Assembly: GCF_900112025.1 (NCBI RefSeq)
Contig: NZ_FOKL01000005.1
Span: 248,001-312,000 of the forward strand
Length of the DNA: 64,000 bases
DNA from: Janthinobacterium sp. 344
GTDB lineage: Bacteria; Pseudomonadota; Gammaproteobacteria; Burkholderiales; Burkholderiaceae_D
Direction of reading: 5' to 3'
Each line of letters starts with the position of its first letter. Position 1 is the first letter of the stretch. The translations under genes were made by a program, and so were the position numbers. Of this stretch, positions 1-8,284 are shown piece by piece. The notes below the pieces were generated by a model. It was not told the origin of the DNA and made no database searches. It worked only from the letters and a program-made list of their open reading frames with translations.

Positions 1-75
1 CCTGCCGCTGGCGCGTGGCGATGTGGGGAAGGCCTGTAAAAGTAGCAACAGGATAGTGCAAAAGAATATTTTCAT
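1..75 (-). CDS. Secreted protein, N-terminal fragment (runs off the left edge)
   Basis: Only the first 25 codons lie in the window. The reading begins MKIFFCTILLLLLQAF and continues through a short polar stretch (PTSPRASG), a typical Sec signal peptide with a Lys-containing n-region and a Leu-rich core. The start is supported by an AGAGGAG ribosome-binding site ending a few bases upstream of the ATG (complement of 73-75). The gene diverges from narK1 across a 391-base gap holding a CRP/FNR-type palindrome. The mature protein is outside the window, so no function can be given. Confidence 0.6.
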   Translation of the reverse strand, partial: MKIFFCTILLLLLQAFPTSPRASGR

Positions 76-466
76 GCTAGCTCCTCTTGGTGGCGCCCTT
101 GCCGCAACGGGGGAATGCTGGCGGCGGGAGGCGAATACGATAGAGCGGTGACGCGGCAAGGCGGTTCTGCCACGCAATTTCATGTTCCTGATGCAGATCA
201 GGTGATGGCGCTAATTGCGTGTCCGCGGGCCGGCTTTTCCAGGCCGGGTTCGGCGCCGGTCCGCACCAGCCTGGCGATGGCGCGCCGGCCGGCGCGGCCG
301 TCCATTCAGCCTAGTGCGGTGCCCGCCCGTCTAGTCACTTTTGCCGATGCGGCTATCCAGATTGCCTTCCCGGAATCACCCTGTGGCCGATAGTGCCTTG
401 CGCCGCTGCCACGTAAGCTGGTCGGGACGGCTGGCCAGACGGCCAGTGCATTCATGGAGAAACATC
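76..466. other. Intergenic region upstream of narK1
   Basis: This 391-base gap separates the leftward secreted-protein gene from narK1. A short open frame at 115-393 looks spurious: no ribosome-binding site and no recognisable protein. The one clear element is the palindrome at 187-202. No NarL-type heptamer was found. A GGAGA motif at 456-460 is the probable ribosome-binding site for the GTG start of narK1. Confidence 0.5.
187..202. promoter_or_regulatory. FNR/CRP-family palindrome upstream of the nar cluster
   Basis: CCTGATGCAGATCAGG is a perfect 16-base dyad with the core TGAT-N4-ATCA. The FNR/Anr/Dnr consensus is TTGAT-N4-ATCAA, so the inner bases match and the outer T/A pair is C/G. An anaerobic regulator site is expected before narK1K2GHJI. 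However, it lies about 265 bases from the narK1 start and about 113 from the leftward gene, and no good -10 box sits at a class II distance. Assignment to narK1 is inference. Confidence 0.4.
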
Positions 467-1774
467 GTGGCTACCCTAGATGGCACCAACAAGAACAGTA
501 ACAATAATCACCAGGCGGTTGAACCGGGCCGGCGGCGCAAGCAGGCGTCCGTGCTGGTCAGCAGTACCTTCGCTTTCACGATCTGCTTCGCGGTATGGAT
601 GATGTTCGCCGTGCTGGGCATCCCCATCAAGACCAGCCTGGGCTTGAGCGAAACGCAATTCGGCCTGCTGGCCGCCATGCCCGTGCTGACGGGTTCCCTC
701 GTGCGCGTGCCGCTGGGCATCTGGACGGACAAGTACGGCGGACGCCGCGTCTTCTTCTGGCTGATGCTGGCCAGCGTGCTGCCCATCTACCTGATCGGCT
801 ACGCCACCGCGTACTGGCATTTTCTTGTGCTGGGCATGTTCGTCGGCCTGGCGGGCGGCTCGTTCTCCGTCGGCACGCCCTACGTGGCGCGCTGGTACGA
901 GAAGGAGCGCCGCGGCCTGGCCATGGGCATTTTCGGCGCCGGCAATTCCGGTTCCGCGCTGACCAAGTTCGTCGCCCCCGGCATCGTCGCCGCCTTCGGC
1001 TGGCAGATGCTGCCCAAGGTGTACGCGGCGGCCATGCTTGCCACGGCCATCCTCTTCTGGCTGTTTTCGTACACGGACAAATCGCACCTGGCGCCATCGG
1101 GCGAAAGCTTTGCGGAACAGATGAAGGTGCTGAAGGACCCGCGCGTGTGGCGCTATTGCCAGTACTACTCGGTGGTGTTCGGCGGCTACGTGGCGCTGGC
1201 CCTGTGGATGACGAAATACTACGTGGCCGAATACGGCTTTGATTTGAGCCACGCGGCGCTGCTGGCCGCCTGCTTCTCGCTGCCGGGCGGCGTGCTGCGC
1301 GCGCTGGGCGGCTGGATCTCGGACAAATATGGCGCCGCGAAGGTGACGTGGGCCGTGATGTGGGTGTGCTGGGTGTGCTTCTTCCTGCTGTCGTATCCGC
1401 AGACGCAGATGGTGGTGGAAACCGTCACGGGGCCGCTGGCCTTCCATATCGGCCTGTCGCCGCTGTGGTTTACCGTGCTGCTGTTCATCGTCGGCATCGC
1501 CATGGCTGTCGGCAAGGCGTCCGTCTTCAAGTTCATCGGCGATGATTTTTCCCACAACATCGGCGCCGTCTCGGGCGTCGTCGGCCTGGCCGGCGGCCTG
1601 GGCGGCTTCATCCTGCCCGTGATGTTCGGCGCCCTGGTCGATTTGACGGGCGTGCGTTCGAGCGCCTTCATGCTGTTGTACGGCACCGTCTGCGTCTCCC
1701 TCGTCTGGATGCATTTCTCGTTCAAGTCGCAGCGCGCGGCAACTATCCCTCAACCTGCAGGAGCACCGCTGTGA
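467..1774 (+). CDS. narK1: Nitrate/nitrite transporter NarK1 (MFS)
   Basis: This 435-residue major facilitator protein of the inner membrane probably brings nitrate in, as an NarK1-type nitrate/H+ symporter. The frame is open further upstream to 341, but the GTG at 467 is preferred: GGAGA lies 6 bases before it and the protein then has a normal cytoplasmic N-terminus (VATLDGTNKN) before the first helix. About 12 hydrophobic segments are visible. The nitrate-signature-like stretches GLAGGSFSVGTPYVARWY (near residue 135) and GLAGGLGGFILPVMFGAL (near residue 370) are typical of NarK. The stop overlaps the narK2 start by 4 bases (GTGA), so the two are translationally coupled. The NarK1/NarK2 role split is inferred from pairs known in pseudomonads and Paracoccus. 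Confidence 0.88.
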   Translation: MATLDGTNKNSNNNHQAVEPGRRRKQASVLVSSTFAFTICFAVWMMFAVLGIPIKTSLGLSETQFGLLAAMPVLTGSLVRVPLGIWTDKYGGRRVFFWLMLASVLPIYLIGYATAYWHFLVLGMFVGLAGGSFSVGTPYVARWYEKERRGLAMGIFGAGNSGSALTKFVAPGIVAAFGWQMLPKVYAAAMLATAILFWLFSYTDKSHLAPSGESFAEQMKVLKDPRVWRYCQYYSVVFGGYVALALWMTKYYVAEYGFDLSHAALLAACFSLPGGVLRALGGWISDKYGAAKVTWAVMWVCWVCFFLLSYPQTQMVVETVTGPLAFHIGLSPLWFTVLLFIVGIAMAVGKASVFKFIGDDFSHNIGAVSGVVGLAGGLGGFILPVMFGALVDLTGVRSSAFMLLYGTVCVSLVWMHFSFKSQRAATIPQPAGAPL

Positions 1775-3180
1775 GCAAACCAATGAGCCGCTACATGATC
1801 AATACCTGGGAGCCTGAGACTCCCAGTTTCTGGCAGAGCACGGGCAAGGCCACGGCGGCGCGCAATCTGTGGATCTCGATCCCCGCGCTGCTGCTGGCGT
1901 TCGCCGTGTGGATGGTGTGGAGCGTGGTGGTGGTCAACCTGCCCAACATCGGTTTTACCTACAGTAACAACCAGCTGTTCTGGCTGACGGCCTTGCCGGG
2001 CCTGTCCGGCGCCACCTTGCGCATCTTTTACTCGTTCATGGTGCCGATCTTCGGCGGCCGGCGCTGGACGGCCATTTCCACGGGCTCGCTGCTGATTCCC
2101 GCCATCGGCATCGGCCTGGCCGTGCAGGACGTGAACACGGGCTACCCGACCATGCTGATCCTGGCGCTGCTGTGCGGCTTCGGCGGCGGCAATTTCGCCT
2201 CGTCGATGGCCAACATCAGCTTTTTCTATCCGAAGGCGAGCAAGGGCTTCGCGTTGGGCATGAATGCGGGCCTGGGCAACCTGGGCGTATCGGTGGTGCA
2301 GTTCGTCGTGCCGCTGGTGATCACCTTTGCCGTCTTCGGCGCCTGGGGCGGCGATTCGCTCACCTGGGTCAAGAATGGCGTGAGCAAGGAGATGTGGCTG
2401 CAAAACGCGGGCTTCATCTGGGTGCCGTTCATCGCCTTGAGTACCTTGCTGGCCTGGTTCGGCATGAATGACCTCGCTTCCGCGAAAGCCTCGTTTTCCG
2501 AACAGGCCGTGATCTTCAAGCGCAAGCACAACTGGCTCATGTGCTGGCTGTACACGGGCACCTTCGGCTCCTTCATCGGTTATTCGGCCGCGTTCCCGCT
2601 GCTGATCAAGATCCAGTTCCCCGACGTGAACCCGCTCGATTACGCGTTCCTGGGACCGTTGGTCGGCGCCCTGGCGCGGGTGGCCGGCGGCGTGATTTCC
2701 GATAAACTGGGCGGTGCCCGCGTCACCCTGTGGTCGTTCCTGCTGATGATAGGCGCCGTGCTGGGCGTGCTGTACTTCATGCCGCAGGCCGGCGAAGGTG
2801 TGCACACTGCGGGCAGCTTCAACGGCTTCTTCTGGATGTTCATGCTGCTGTTCGCCGGCACGGGCATCGGCAATGCGTCGACCTTCCGCATGATCCCCGT
2901 GATCTTCCTGACGGAGCACCAGCGCGCGGCGGCCGGCAAGGGCAAGGCGGCGCAGGAGCAGGCGATCATCGACGCCAACAAGGAAGGCGCGGCCGTGCTG
3001 GGCTTCACGTCGGCCGTGGCGGCCTACGGCGCCTTCTTCATCCCGAAAAGCTACGGCACTTCGATCGCCCTGACGGGCAGCCCCGACGCGGCCCTGTGGT
3101 GCTTCATCGGCTTTTATGTCAGCTGCATTGCGATCACCTGGTGGTGCTATGCGCGCAAGAATGCGCCGATGCCTTGCTAG
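1771..3180 (+). CDS. narK2: Nitrate/nitrite antiporter NarK2 (MFS)
   Basis: This second NarK-family transporter has 469 residues and is longer than NarK1. It probably exchanges external nitrate for the nitrite made by NarGHI. The GTG at 1771 has GCAGGAG 7 bases upstream and overlaps the narK1 stop. Motifs include GFGGGNFASSMANISFFYPK (first nitrate signature, near residue 135) with an FGGRRW loop. An insertion at about residues 385-405 (AAGKGKAAQEQAIIDANKEG) is typical of the longer NarK2/NarU branch. The carbonic anhydrase gene begins 15 bases after the stop. Antiport is family knowledge, not visible in the sequence. Confidence 0.9.
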   Translation: MSKPMSRYMINTWEPETPSFWQSTGKATAARNLWISIPALLLAFAVWMVWSVVVVNLPNIGFTYSNNQLFWLTALPGLSGATLRIFYSFMVPIFGGRRWTAISTGSLLIPAIGIGLAVQDVNTGYPTMLILALLCGFGGGNFASSMANISFFYPKASKGFALGMNAGLGNLGVSVVQFVVPLVITFAVFGAWGGDSLTWVKNGVSKEMWLQNAGFIWVPFIALSTLLAWFGMNDLASAKASFSEQAVIFKRKHNWLMCWLYTGTFGSFIGYSAAFPLLIKIQFPDVNPLDYAFLGPLVGALARVAGGVISDKLGGARVTLWSFLLMIGAVLGVLYFMPQAGEGVHTAGSFNGFFWMFMLLFAGTGIGNASTFRMIPVIFLTEHQRAAAGKGKAAQEQAIIDANKEGAAVLGFTSAVAAYGAFFIPKSYGTSIALTGSPDAALWCFIGFYVSCIAITWWCYARKNAPMPC

Positions 3181-3195
3181 ATAGCCGGGGGCGTC

Positions 3196-3882
3196 ATGGA
3201 AGAACTGGAAAAATTCGTCAACGGCTTCAGCCTGTTTCAGCAGCAGTATTTCAGCGAGCCGCAGACCCTGTACGACAGCCTGCGCGATGGCCAGCATCCG
3301 TCGACCCTGCTGATCGGCTGCTGCGATTCGCGCGTCGACCCGATGCTGTTGACGGGCAGCGATCCGGGTGACATGTTCGTGGTGCGCAATATCGCCAACC
3401 TGGTGCCGCCGTGCACGCCGGAGGCGCCGCCCGGCGTCAGTTCGGCCATCGAGTTCGCCGTCTGCAAGCTGGAGGTGGCCAGGGTCATCGTGCTCGGGCA
3501 TGCGCGCTGCGGCGGCATCCGCGCGCTACTGCAGCCGCAGCCGCGTGCGCAAGGCCAGGAAACGGACTTCGTGGGCCAGTGGATGCGCATCGCCGAACCG
3601 GTGGCGCAGCGCGTGCGGCGCGACCTGGCGCACCGCTCGTCGGAGGAACAGCACCATGCGTGCGAGCTGGCCAGCATATTGCAGTCGCTGGACAACCTGC
3701 TCACCTACCCGTGGCTGAAACGCCGGGTGGAGCAGGGGGTATTGAAACTGCATGGCTGGTATTTCGACATCGACAGCGGCGCGCTGATGGCCTATTCGGC
3801 GCGCCAGCAGCAGTTTTTGCCGCTGGTCTGCCCGATCGAGCGGGCGCGCCATCTGCATGAGCGGCCGTGGCCGGACGTGTGA
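3196..3882 (+). CDS. Beta-class carbonic anhydrase
   Basis: A 228-residue cytoplasmic zinc enzyme that interconverts CO2 and bicarbonate. The beta-class zinc site is complete: Cys42-x-Asp44-Ser-Arg46 (CCDSR), then His102-x2-Cys105 (GHARCGG). Length and the SSAIEFAV helix between the motifs fit the family. It starts 15 bases after narK2 on the same strand with a G-rich ribosome-binding site, so it is probably co-transcribed with the transporters. Nitrate-uptake genes next to a carbonic anhydrase suggest a role in pH/bicarbonate balance during proton-coupled transport or respiration, but that is inference. A palindromic GGGGTC repeat follows the stop. Confidence 0.92.
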   Translation: MEELEKFVNGFSLFQQQYFSEPQTLYDSLRDGQHPSTLLIGCCDSRVDPMLLTGSDPGDMFVVRNIANLVPPCTPEAPPGVSSAIEFAVCKLEVARVIVLGHARCGGIRALLQPQPRAQGQETDFVGQWMRIAEPVAQRVRRDLAHRSSEEQHHACELASILQSLDNLLTYPWLKRRVEQGVLKLHGWYFDIDSGALMAYSARQQQFLPLVCPIERARHLHERPWPDV

Positions 3883-3900
3883 ACCCGGGAATGAAATGCC

Positions 3901-3927
3901 GGGGTCGGACCCTCAGGCTCCGACCCC
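3901..3927. repeat. GGGGTC palindromic repeat, copy 1
   Basis: Arms GGGGTCGGA (3901-3909) and TCCGACCCC (3919-3927) pair perfectly around a 9-base centre. It is the most divergent of three related palindromes in the window (others at 13105 and 15804). It lies just after the carbonic anhydrase stop, between two convergent genes, where it could act as a bidirectional hairpin. There is no T-tract. Confidence 0.7.
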
Positions 3928-3963
3928 AGGGGTTGCTCCCGGGGTGAAAATGGCAGCAACTGG

Positions 3964-4335
3964 CTAGCTAAACCGCAGCAAATCCCCGCTGCGGTCAAAC
4001 GCCAGCAATGTATCGACGCGGCCTTGCTCGATGGCCACCACCATGGCGCGCAGGGGCGCTTCGCACTCCTGCGCGGCGGGCGCCTGGCCATCCTTGCCGC
4101 CCAATCCCGCCACGAAGACCACGTCCCAGTGCGTCTGCATCCGTGTCGACTCCTCCTTCAATGCCTCGAAGCTGTCCAGTTCCTCGGGCAGCTTGTCGGC
4201 GCACATCACGGGCGTGAGCGACTTGCCCTGGCCGCCAGGCTGGGCCTGCGCCTGGGTAAAGGTGAACAGCAGGCGCTGCGGCTGCTGCTGGCTGCGGGCG
4301 CTGCGCAGCAGGCTGGCGTAATCGGTGATGGGCAT
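3964..4335 (-). CDS. Conserved hypothetical protein
   Basis: A 123-residue soluble protein of unknown role, beginning MPITDYASLLRSARSQ. The start is chosen because AGGAG lies 7 bases upstream; the open frame extends further but without support. It has a small alpha/beta look, with the segments LLFTFTQAQ, PVMCADKLPEELDSF and WDVVFVAGLGG. No signal peptide, membrane segment or metal motif is seen. Relatives in Burkholderiales are sometimes labelled ribonucleotide reductase subunit alpha, but nothing here resembles that enzyme. It lies leftward between carbonic anhydrase and narG, interrupting the otherwise rightward nar cluster, so narG needs its own promoter. Confidence 0.7.
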   Translation of the reverse strand: MPITDYASLLRSARSQQQPQRLLFTFTQAQAQPGGQGKSLTPVMCADKLPEELDSFEALKEESTRMQTHWDVVFVAGLGGKDGQAPAAQECEAPLRAMVVAIEQGRVDTLLAFDRSGDLLRFS

Positions 4336-4576
4336 GGTTTTTCTCCTGGTTAATCGATCGCCACAGGTATACCGCAGCGCGCGCGCCGCGCCCATAGGTA
4401 CAAGTGACTAGCCGTGTGACTAGCCATCTATGCATTCCTGGTGCGCGAAACCGACTTCTTGCCAATACCGTGGCGCGGGGCGCGTCGCTAGACTGCTTGC
4501 ATCGACGCGAGGGCCATCCGGCTTGCAGCGTTTTTATGACCTGGCGCCGCTGCCTGCGGCGCATTGTGGAGGTAGC
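4336..4576. other. narG upstream region
   Basis: This 241-base gap lies between the leftward hypothetical gene and narG. It must hold the narG promoter unless transcription reads through from narK. It contains a NarL-type heptamer at 4394-4400 and the narG ribosome-binding site (GGAGG, 4568-4572). The direct repeat GTGACTAGCC/GTGACTAGCC (two copies within about 4404-4425) was also noticed. No convincing -35/-10 pair with normal spacing was found. Confidence 0.4.
4394..4400 (-). promoter_or_regulatory. Possible NarL heptamer upstream of narG
   Basis: ATAGGTA is the complement of TACCTAT, a full match to the NarL/NarP heptamer TACYYMT. It lies about 180 bases before narG. A single degenerate heptamer is expected by chance roughly once per kilobase, so the position and the nearby narXL genes are the main reason to list it. 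Confidence 0.3.
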
Positions 4577-7500
4577 ATGAGTCACTTTCTGGACCGTCTG
4601 AAATTTTTTAGCAAGAGCGCCGAACCGTTCTCGAACGGCCATGGCAGCGTCGTCGATGAAGACCGCACGTGGGAAAACGCCTACCGCCAGCGCTGGCAGC
4701 ACGACAAGATCGTGCGTTCCACGCATGGCGTGAACTGCACCGGCTCGTGCAGCTGGAAGGTGTATGTCAAGAATGGCCTGATCACCTGGGAAACCCAGCA
4801 AACCGACTACCCGCGCACGCGGCCCGACCTGCCCAACCACGAGCCGCGCGGCTGCCCGCGCGGCGCCAGCTATTCCTGGTACGTGTATTCGGCCCAGCGC
4901 GTGAAGTATCCGATGGTGCGCGGCCGCCTGATGGAAATGTGGCGCGAGGCGCGCAAGAGCATGGACCCCGTCACGGCCTGGGACTGGATCAGCCAGGACG
5001 AGGAACGCTCGAAACAATATAAATCGATCCGCGGCCTGGGCGGCTTCGTGCGCGCCAGCTGGGATGAAACGAATGAGATCATCGCCGCCGCCAACGCGCT
5101 GACGATCAAGAAATACGGCCCGGACCGCATCGTGGGCTTTTCGCCGATTCCCGCCATGTCCATGGTCAGCTATGCCTCCGGCACGCGCTACCTGTCGCTG
5201 ATCGGCGGCGTGGCCCTGAGCTTTTACGACTGGTACTGCGACTTGCCGCCGGCCAGCCCGCAAGTGTGGGGCGAGCAGACGGACGTGCCGGAATCGGCCG
5301 ACTGGTACAACTCGACCTATCTGATGGTGTGGGGCTCGAACGTGCCGATGACGCGCACGCCGGACGCCCACTTCTACACGGAAGTGCGCTACAAGGGCAC
5401 GAAAACCGTGGCCATTTCGCCCGACTATGGCGAAATGGTGAAGTTCGGCGACATCTGGCTGGCGCCCAAGCAGGGCACGGATGCGGCGCTGGCGCTGGCC
5501 ATGGGCCACGTCATCCTCAAGGAATTCCACTCGGAAGGGCAGAGCGCCTACTTCCGCGACTATGCGCGCCAGTACACGGACTTCCCCATGCTGGTGCTGC
5601 TCAAGGAGCATAACGGCACCTTGGTGCCCGACTACTTCCTGCGCGCCTCGCACCTGGACAACAACCTCGACGAAACCAACAACCCGGAATGGAAAACCCT
5701 CGTCATCGACGAAACCACGGGGACGATTTGCGCGCCGGCCGGCTCCATCGGCTTTCGCTGGGGCGAATCGGGCAAATGGAACCTGGAACAGAAGGCGGGC
5801 GGCAGCGGTGCGCCCATCGTGCCGATGCTCTCCATGATCAACGACAGCGACGCCGTCACGGAAGTGGGTTTCGCCTACTTCGGCGGAAAGGACGCGGCCG
5901 ACATGCTGCTGCGCAAAGTGCCCGTGAAAACCATCCGCCTGGCCGACGGCACGACGGGTATCGTCACCACCGTGTTCGACCTGACCCTGGCCAACTACGG
6001 CATCGACCGTGGCCTGGGCGGCGGGAACGTGGCCGAGAGCTATGACGACGACGTGCCGTACACCCCCGCATGGCAAGAGAAGCACACGGGCGTGAAACGC
6101 GCCGACGTCATCACCGTGGCGCGCCAGTTCGCGCAAAACGCGGACCAGACGCGCGGCAAGAGCATGGTCATCGTGGGCGCCGGCCTGAATCACTGGTACC
6201 ACATGGACATGACGTACCGGGGCATCATCAACATGCTGATGATGTGCGGCTGCATCGGCCAGTCGGGCGGCGGCTGGGCTCATTACGTGGGCCAGGAAAA
6301 GCTGCGTCCGCAAACGGGCTGGACGCCCTTGGCCTTCGCCCAGGACTGGGTGCGCCCGATGCGCCAGATGAACGGCACCTCGTTCTTCTATGCCCACACG
6401 AGCCAGTGGCGCCACGAAAAGCTGGAAACGGGCGACATCGCCTCGCCATCGGCGGCCGGCGGCACGGGCGACCTGACCCTGCTCGACTACAACGCCAAGG
6501 CCGAGCGCATGGGCTGGCTGCCTTCGGCGCCGCAGCTGCAGACCAATCCGCTGGAGGTGGCGAAAGCCGCCAAGGCGGCAGGGCAGGCGCCGGCCGCGTA
6601 TGCGCTCGACCAGATCAAGGCGGGCCAGCTGCAGTTCTCGTGCGACGACCCGGACAACCCGGCCAACTTCCCGCGCAATATGTTTGTCTGGCGTTCGAAC
6701 ATCCTGGGCAGCTCGGGCAAGGGCCACGAATACTTCCTGAAATACCTGCTGGGCACGCAGAACGGCTTGCTCAGCGACGAAGACGACTGCCTCACGCCGA
6801 AACAGGTGAAGGTGCGCCCGGCCGCCGAAGGCAAGCTCGATCTGCTGGTGGTGCTGGACTTCCGCATGTCGACCACCTGCCTGTACGGCGACGTGGTGCT
6901 GCCGACGGCCACCTGGTACGAAAAGGACGACTTGAACACCTCGGACATGCACCCGTTCATCCACCCGCTGTCGGAAGCCGTGCAGCCGCTGTGGCAATCG
7001 AAGTCGGACTGGGAAATCTACAAGGGGCTGGCCGAGAAATTCTCGGAAATCGGCGGCGAACTGCTGGGCACCCAGCAAGACATCATCCTCACGCCGCTGA
7101 TGCACGACACCCCGGGTGAGTTGGGCCAGCCTTTCGATCCCAAGGATTGGCGCGCCGGTGAATGCGAGGCGATTCCCGGCAAGACCATGCCGAACATGAC
7201 GGTGGTCGAGCGCAATTACCGCGACGTCTACAAGAAATTCACCTCGGTCGGCCCGCTGCTGGAATCCATCGGCAATGGCGGCAAGGGCATTTCCTGGAAA
7301 ACGGGGCATGAAGTCGAGGTACTGCGCGGCATCAACCGCACGGTGCAAGACGAAGGCGTGTCGCAAGGCCAGCCGCGCCTCGATACGGCCATCGATGCGG
7401 CCGAGATGATTCTGTCGCTGGCGCCCGAGACGAATGGCCACGTGGCCGTGAAAGCCTGGGCCGCGCTGTCCGCCATCACGGGCCGCGAGCATACGCACCT

Positions 7501-8284
7501 GGCGCTGCCGCGCGAGCATGACAGCATCCGCTTCCGCGACGTGCAGGCGCAGCCGCGCAAGATCATTTCCTCGCCCACCTGGTCGGGCCTGGAAAGCGAG
7601 GAAGTCAGCTACACGGCCGGCTATACCAATGTGCATGAACTGATCCCGTGGCGCACCCTGACGGGCCGCCAGCAGTTCTACCAGGATCACCTGTGGATGC
7701 GCGACTTCGGCGAAGGGCTGTGCGTGTACAAGCCGGCCATCAACACCAAGACGACGCAGGCGCTGCTGGGCACCCGCCCGAACGGCAACAAGGAACTGGC
7801 GCTGAACTTTTTGACGCCGCACCAGAAGTGGGGCATCCACTCCACGTATTCGGACAACCTGCGCATGCTGACCCTGTCGCGCGGCGGACCGCACGTGTGG
7901 CTGTCGGAGACCGACGCGCAGGCGGCCGGCATCGTCGACAACGACTGGATCGAGGTCTTCAACGTGAACGGCACCCTGACGGCGCGCGCCATCGTCAGCC
8001 AGCGCATCCCGGCCGGCATGACGATGATGTACCACGCCCAGGAAAAGATCATCAACGTGCCTGGCGCGGAGATGACGGGCAAGCGGGGCGGCATCCATAA
8101 CTCGGTAACGCGCGCCGTGCCCAAGCCCACGCACATGATCGGCGGCTACGCCCAGCTGGCCTACGGCTTCAATTACTACGGCACGGTGGGCTCCAACCGC
8201 GATGAATTCGTATTGGTGCGCAAGATGAACAAGGTTGACTGGCTCGAAGGGCCATTGGAAACAGAAGACGGGAGCATGGTATGA
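4577..8284 (+). CDS. narG: Respiratory nitrate reductase alpha subunit NarG
   Basis: The 1235-residue catalytic subunit reduces nitrate to nitrite at a bis-MGD molybdenum centre on the cytoplasmic face. The length equals the family norm. The start at 4577 has GGAGG 4 bases upstream and places the FS0 cluster ligands at His50, Cys54, Cys58 and Cys93, one off the E. coli numbers. The segment SFYDWYCDLPPASP (residues 216-229) contains the Asp that ligates Mo in NarG. The N-terminus lacks a cleavable signal, as expected for cytoplasm-facing NarG. The last codons overlap the narH start by 4 bases (ATGA). Likely under FNR-type and NarL control; see the nearby sites. Confidence 0.97.
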   Translation: MSHFLDRLKFFSKSAEPFSNGHGSVVDEDRTWENAYRQRWQHDKIVRSTHGVNCTGSCSWKVYVKNGLITWETQQTDYPRTRPDLPNHEPRGCPRGASYSWYVYSAQRVKYPMVRGRLMEMWREARKSMDPVTAWDWISQDEERSKQYKSIRGLGGFVRASWDETNEIIAAANALTIKKYGPDRIVGFSPIPAMSMVSYASGTRYLSLIGGVALSFYDWYCDLPPASPQVWGEQTDVPESADWYNSTYLMVWGSNVPMTRTPDAHFYTEVRYKGTKTVAISPDYGEMVKFGDIWLAPKQGTDAALALAMGHVILKEFHSEGQSAYFRDYARQYTDFPMLVLLKEHNGTLVPDYFLRASHLDNNLDETNNPEWKTLVIDETTGTICAPAGSIGFRWGESGKWNLEQKAGGSGAPIVPMLSMINDSDAVTEVGFAYFGGKDAADMLLRKVPVKTIRLADGTTGIVTTVFDLTLANYGIDRGLGGGNVAESYDDDVPYTPAWQEKHTGVKRADVITVARQFAQNADQTRGKSMVIVGAGLNHWYHMDMTYRGIINMLMMCGCIGQSGGGWAHYVGQEKLRPQTGWTPLAFAQDWVRPMRQMNGTSFFYAHTSQWRHEKLETGDIASPSAAGGTGDLTLLDYNAKAERMGWLPSAPQLQTNPLEVAKAAKAAGQAPAAYALDQIKAGQLQFSCDDPDNPANFPRNMFVWRSNILGSSGKGHEYFLKYLLGTQNGLLSDEDDCLTPKQVKVRPAAEGKLDLLVVLDFRMSTTCLYGDVVLPTATWYEKDDLNTSDMHPFIHPLSEAVQPLWQSKSDWEIYKGLAEKFSEIGGELLGTQQDIILTPLMHDTPGELGQPFDPKDWRAGECEAIPGKTMPNMTVVERNYRDVYKKFTSVGPLLESIGNGGKGISWKTGHEVEVLRGINRTVQDEGVSQGQPRLDTAIDAAEMILSLAPETNGHVAVKAWAALSAITGREHTHLALPREHDSIRFRDVQAQPRKIISSPTWSGLESEEVSYTAGYTNVHELIPWRTLTGRQQFYQDHLWMRDFGEGLCVYKPAINTKTTQALLGTRPNGNKELALNFLTPHQKWGIHSTYSDNLRMLTLSRGGPHVWLSETDAQAAGIVDNDWIEVFNVNGTLTARAIVSQRIPAGMTMMYHAQEKIINVPGAEMTGKRGGIHNSVTRAVPKPTHMIGGYAQLAYGFNYYGTVGSNRDEFVLVRKMNKVDWLEGPLETEDGSMV

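Noticed and set aside
115-393. Short open frame upstream of narK1
   Set aside because: No ribosome-binding site, no recognisable protein, and it overlaps the likely regulatory region.
3964-4335. Ribonucleotide reductase subunit alpha label for the 123-residue protein
   Set aside because: A name I recall being attached to relatives in annotations, but the protein has no ribonucleotide reductase motif and is far too short.
3995-8134. Very long open frame (about 1379 codons) on the minus strand opposite narG
   Set aside because: Composition is His/Arg/Gln-rich and resembles no protein. It is the complement of the well-supported narG and the gene beside it, an effect of high G+C codon bias.
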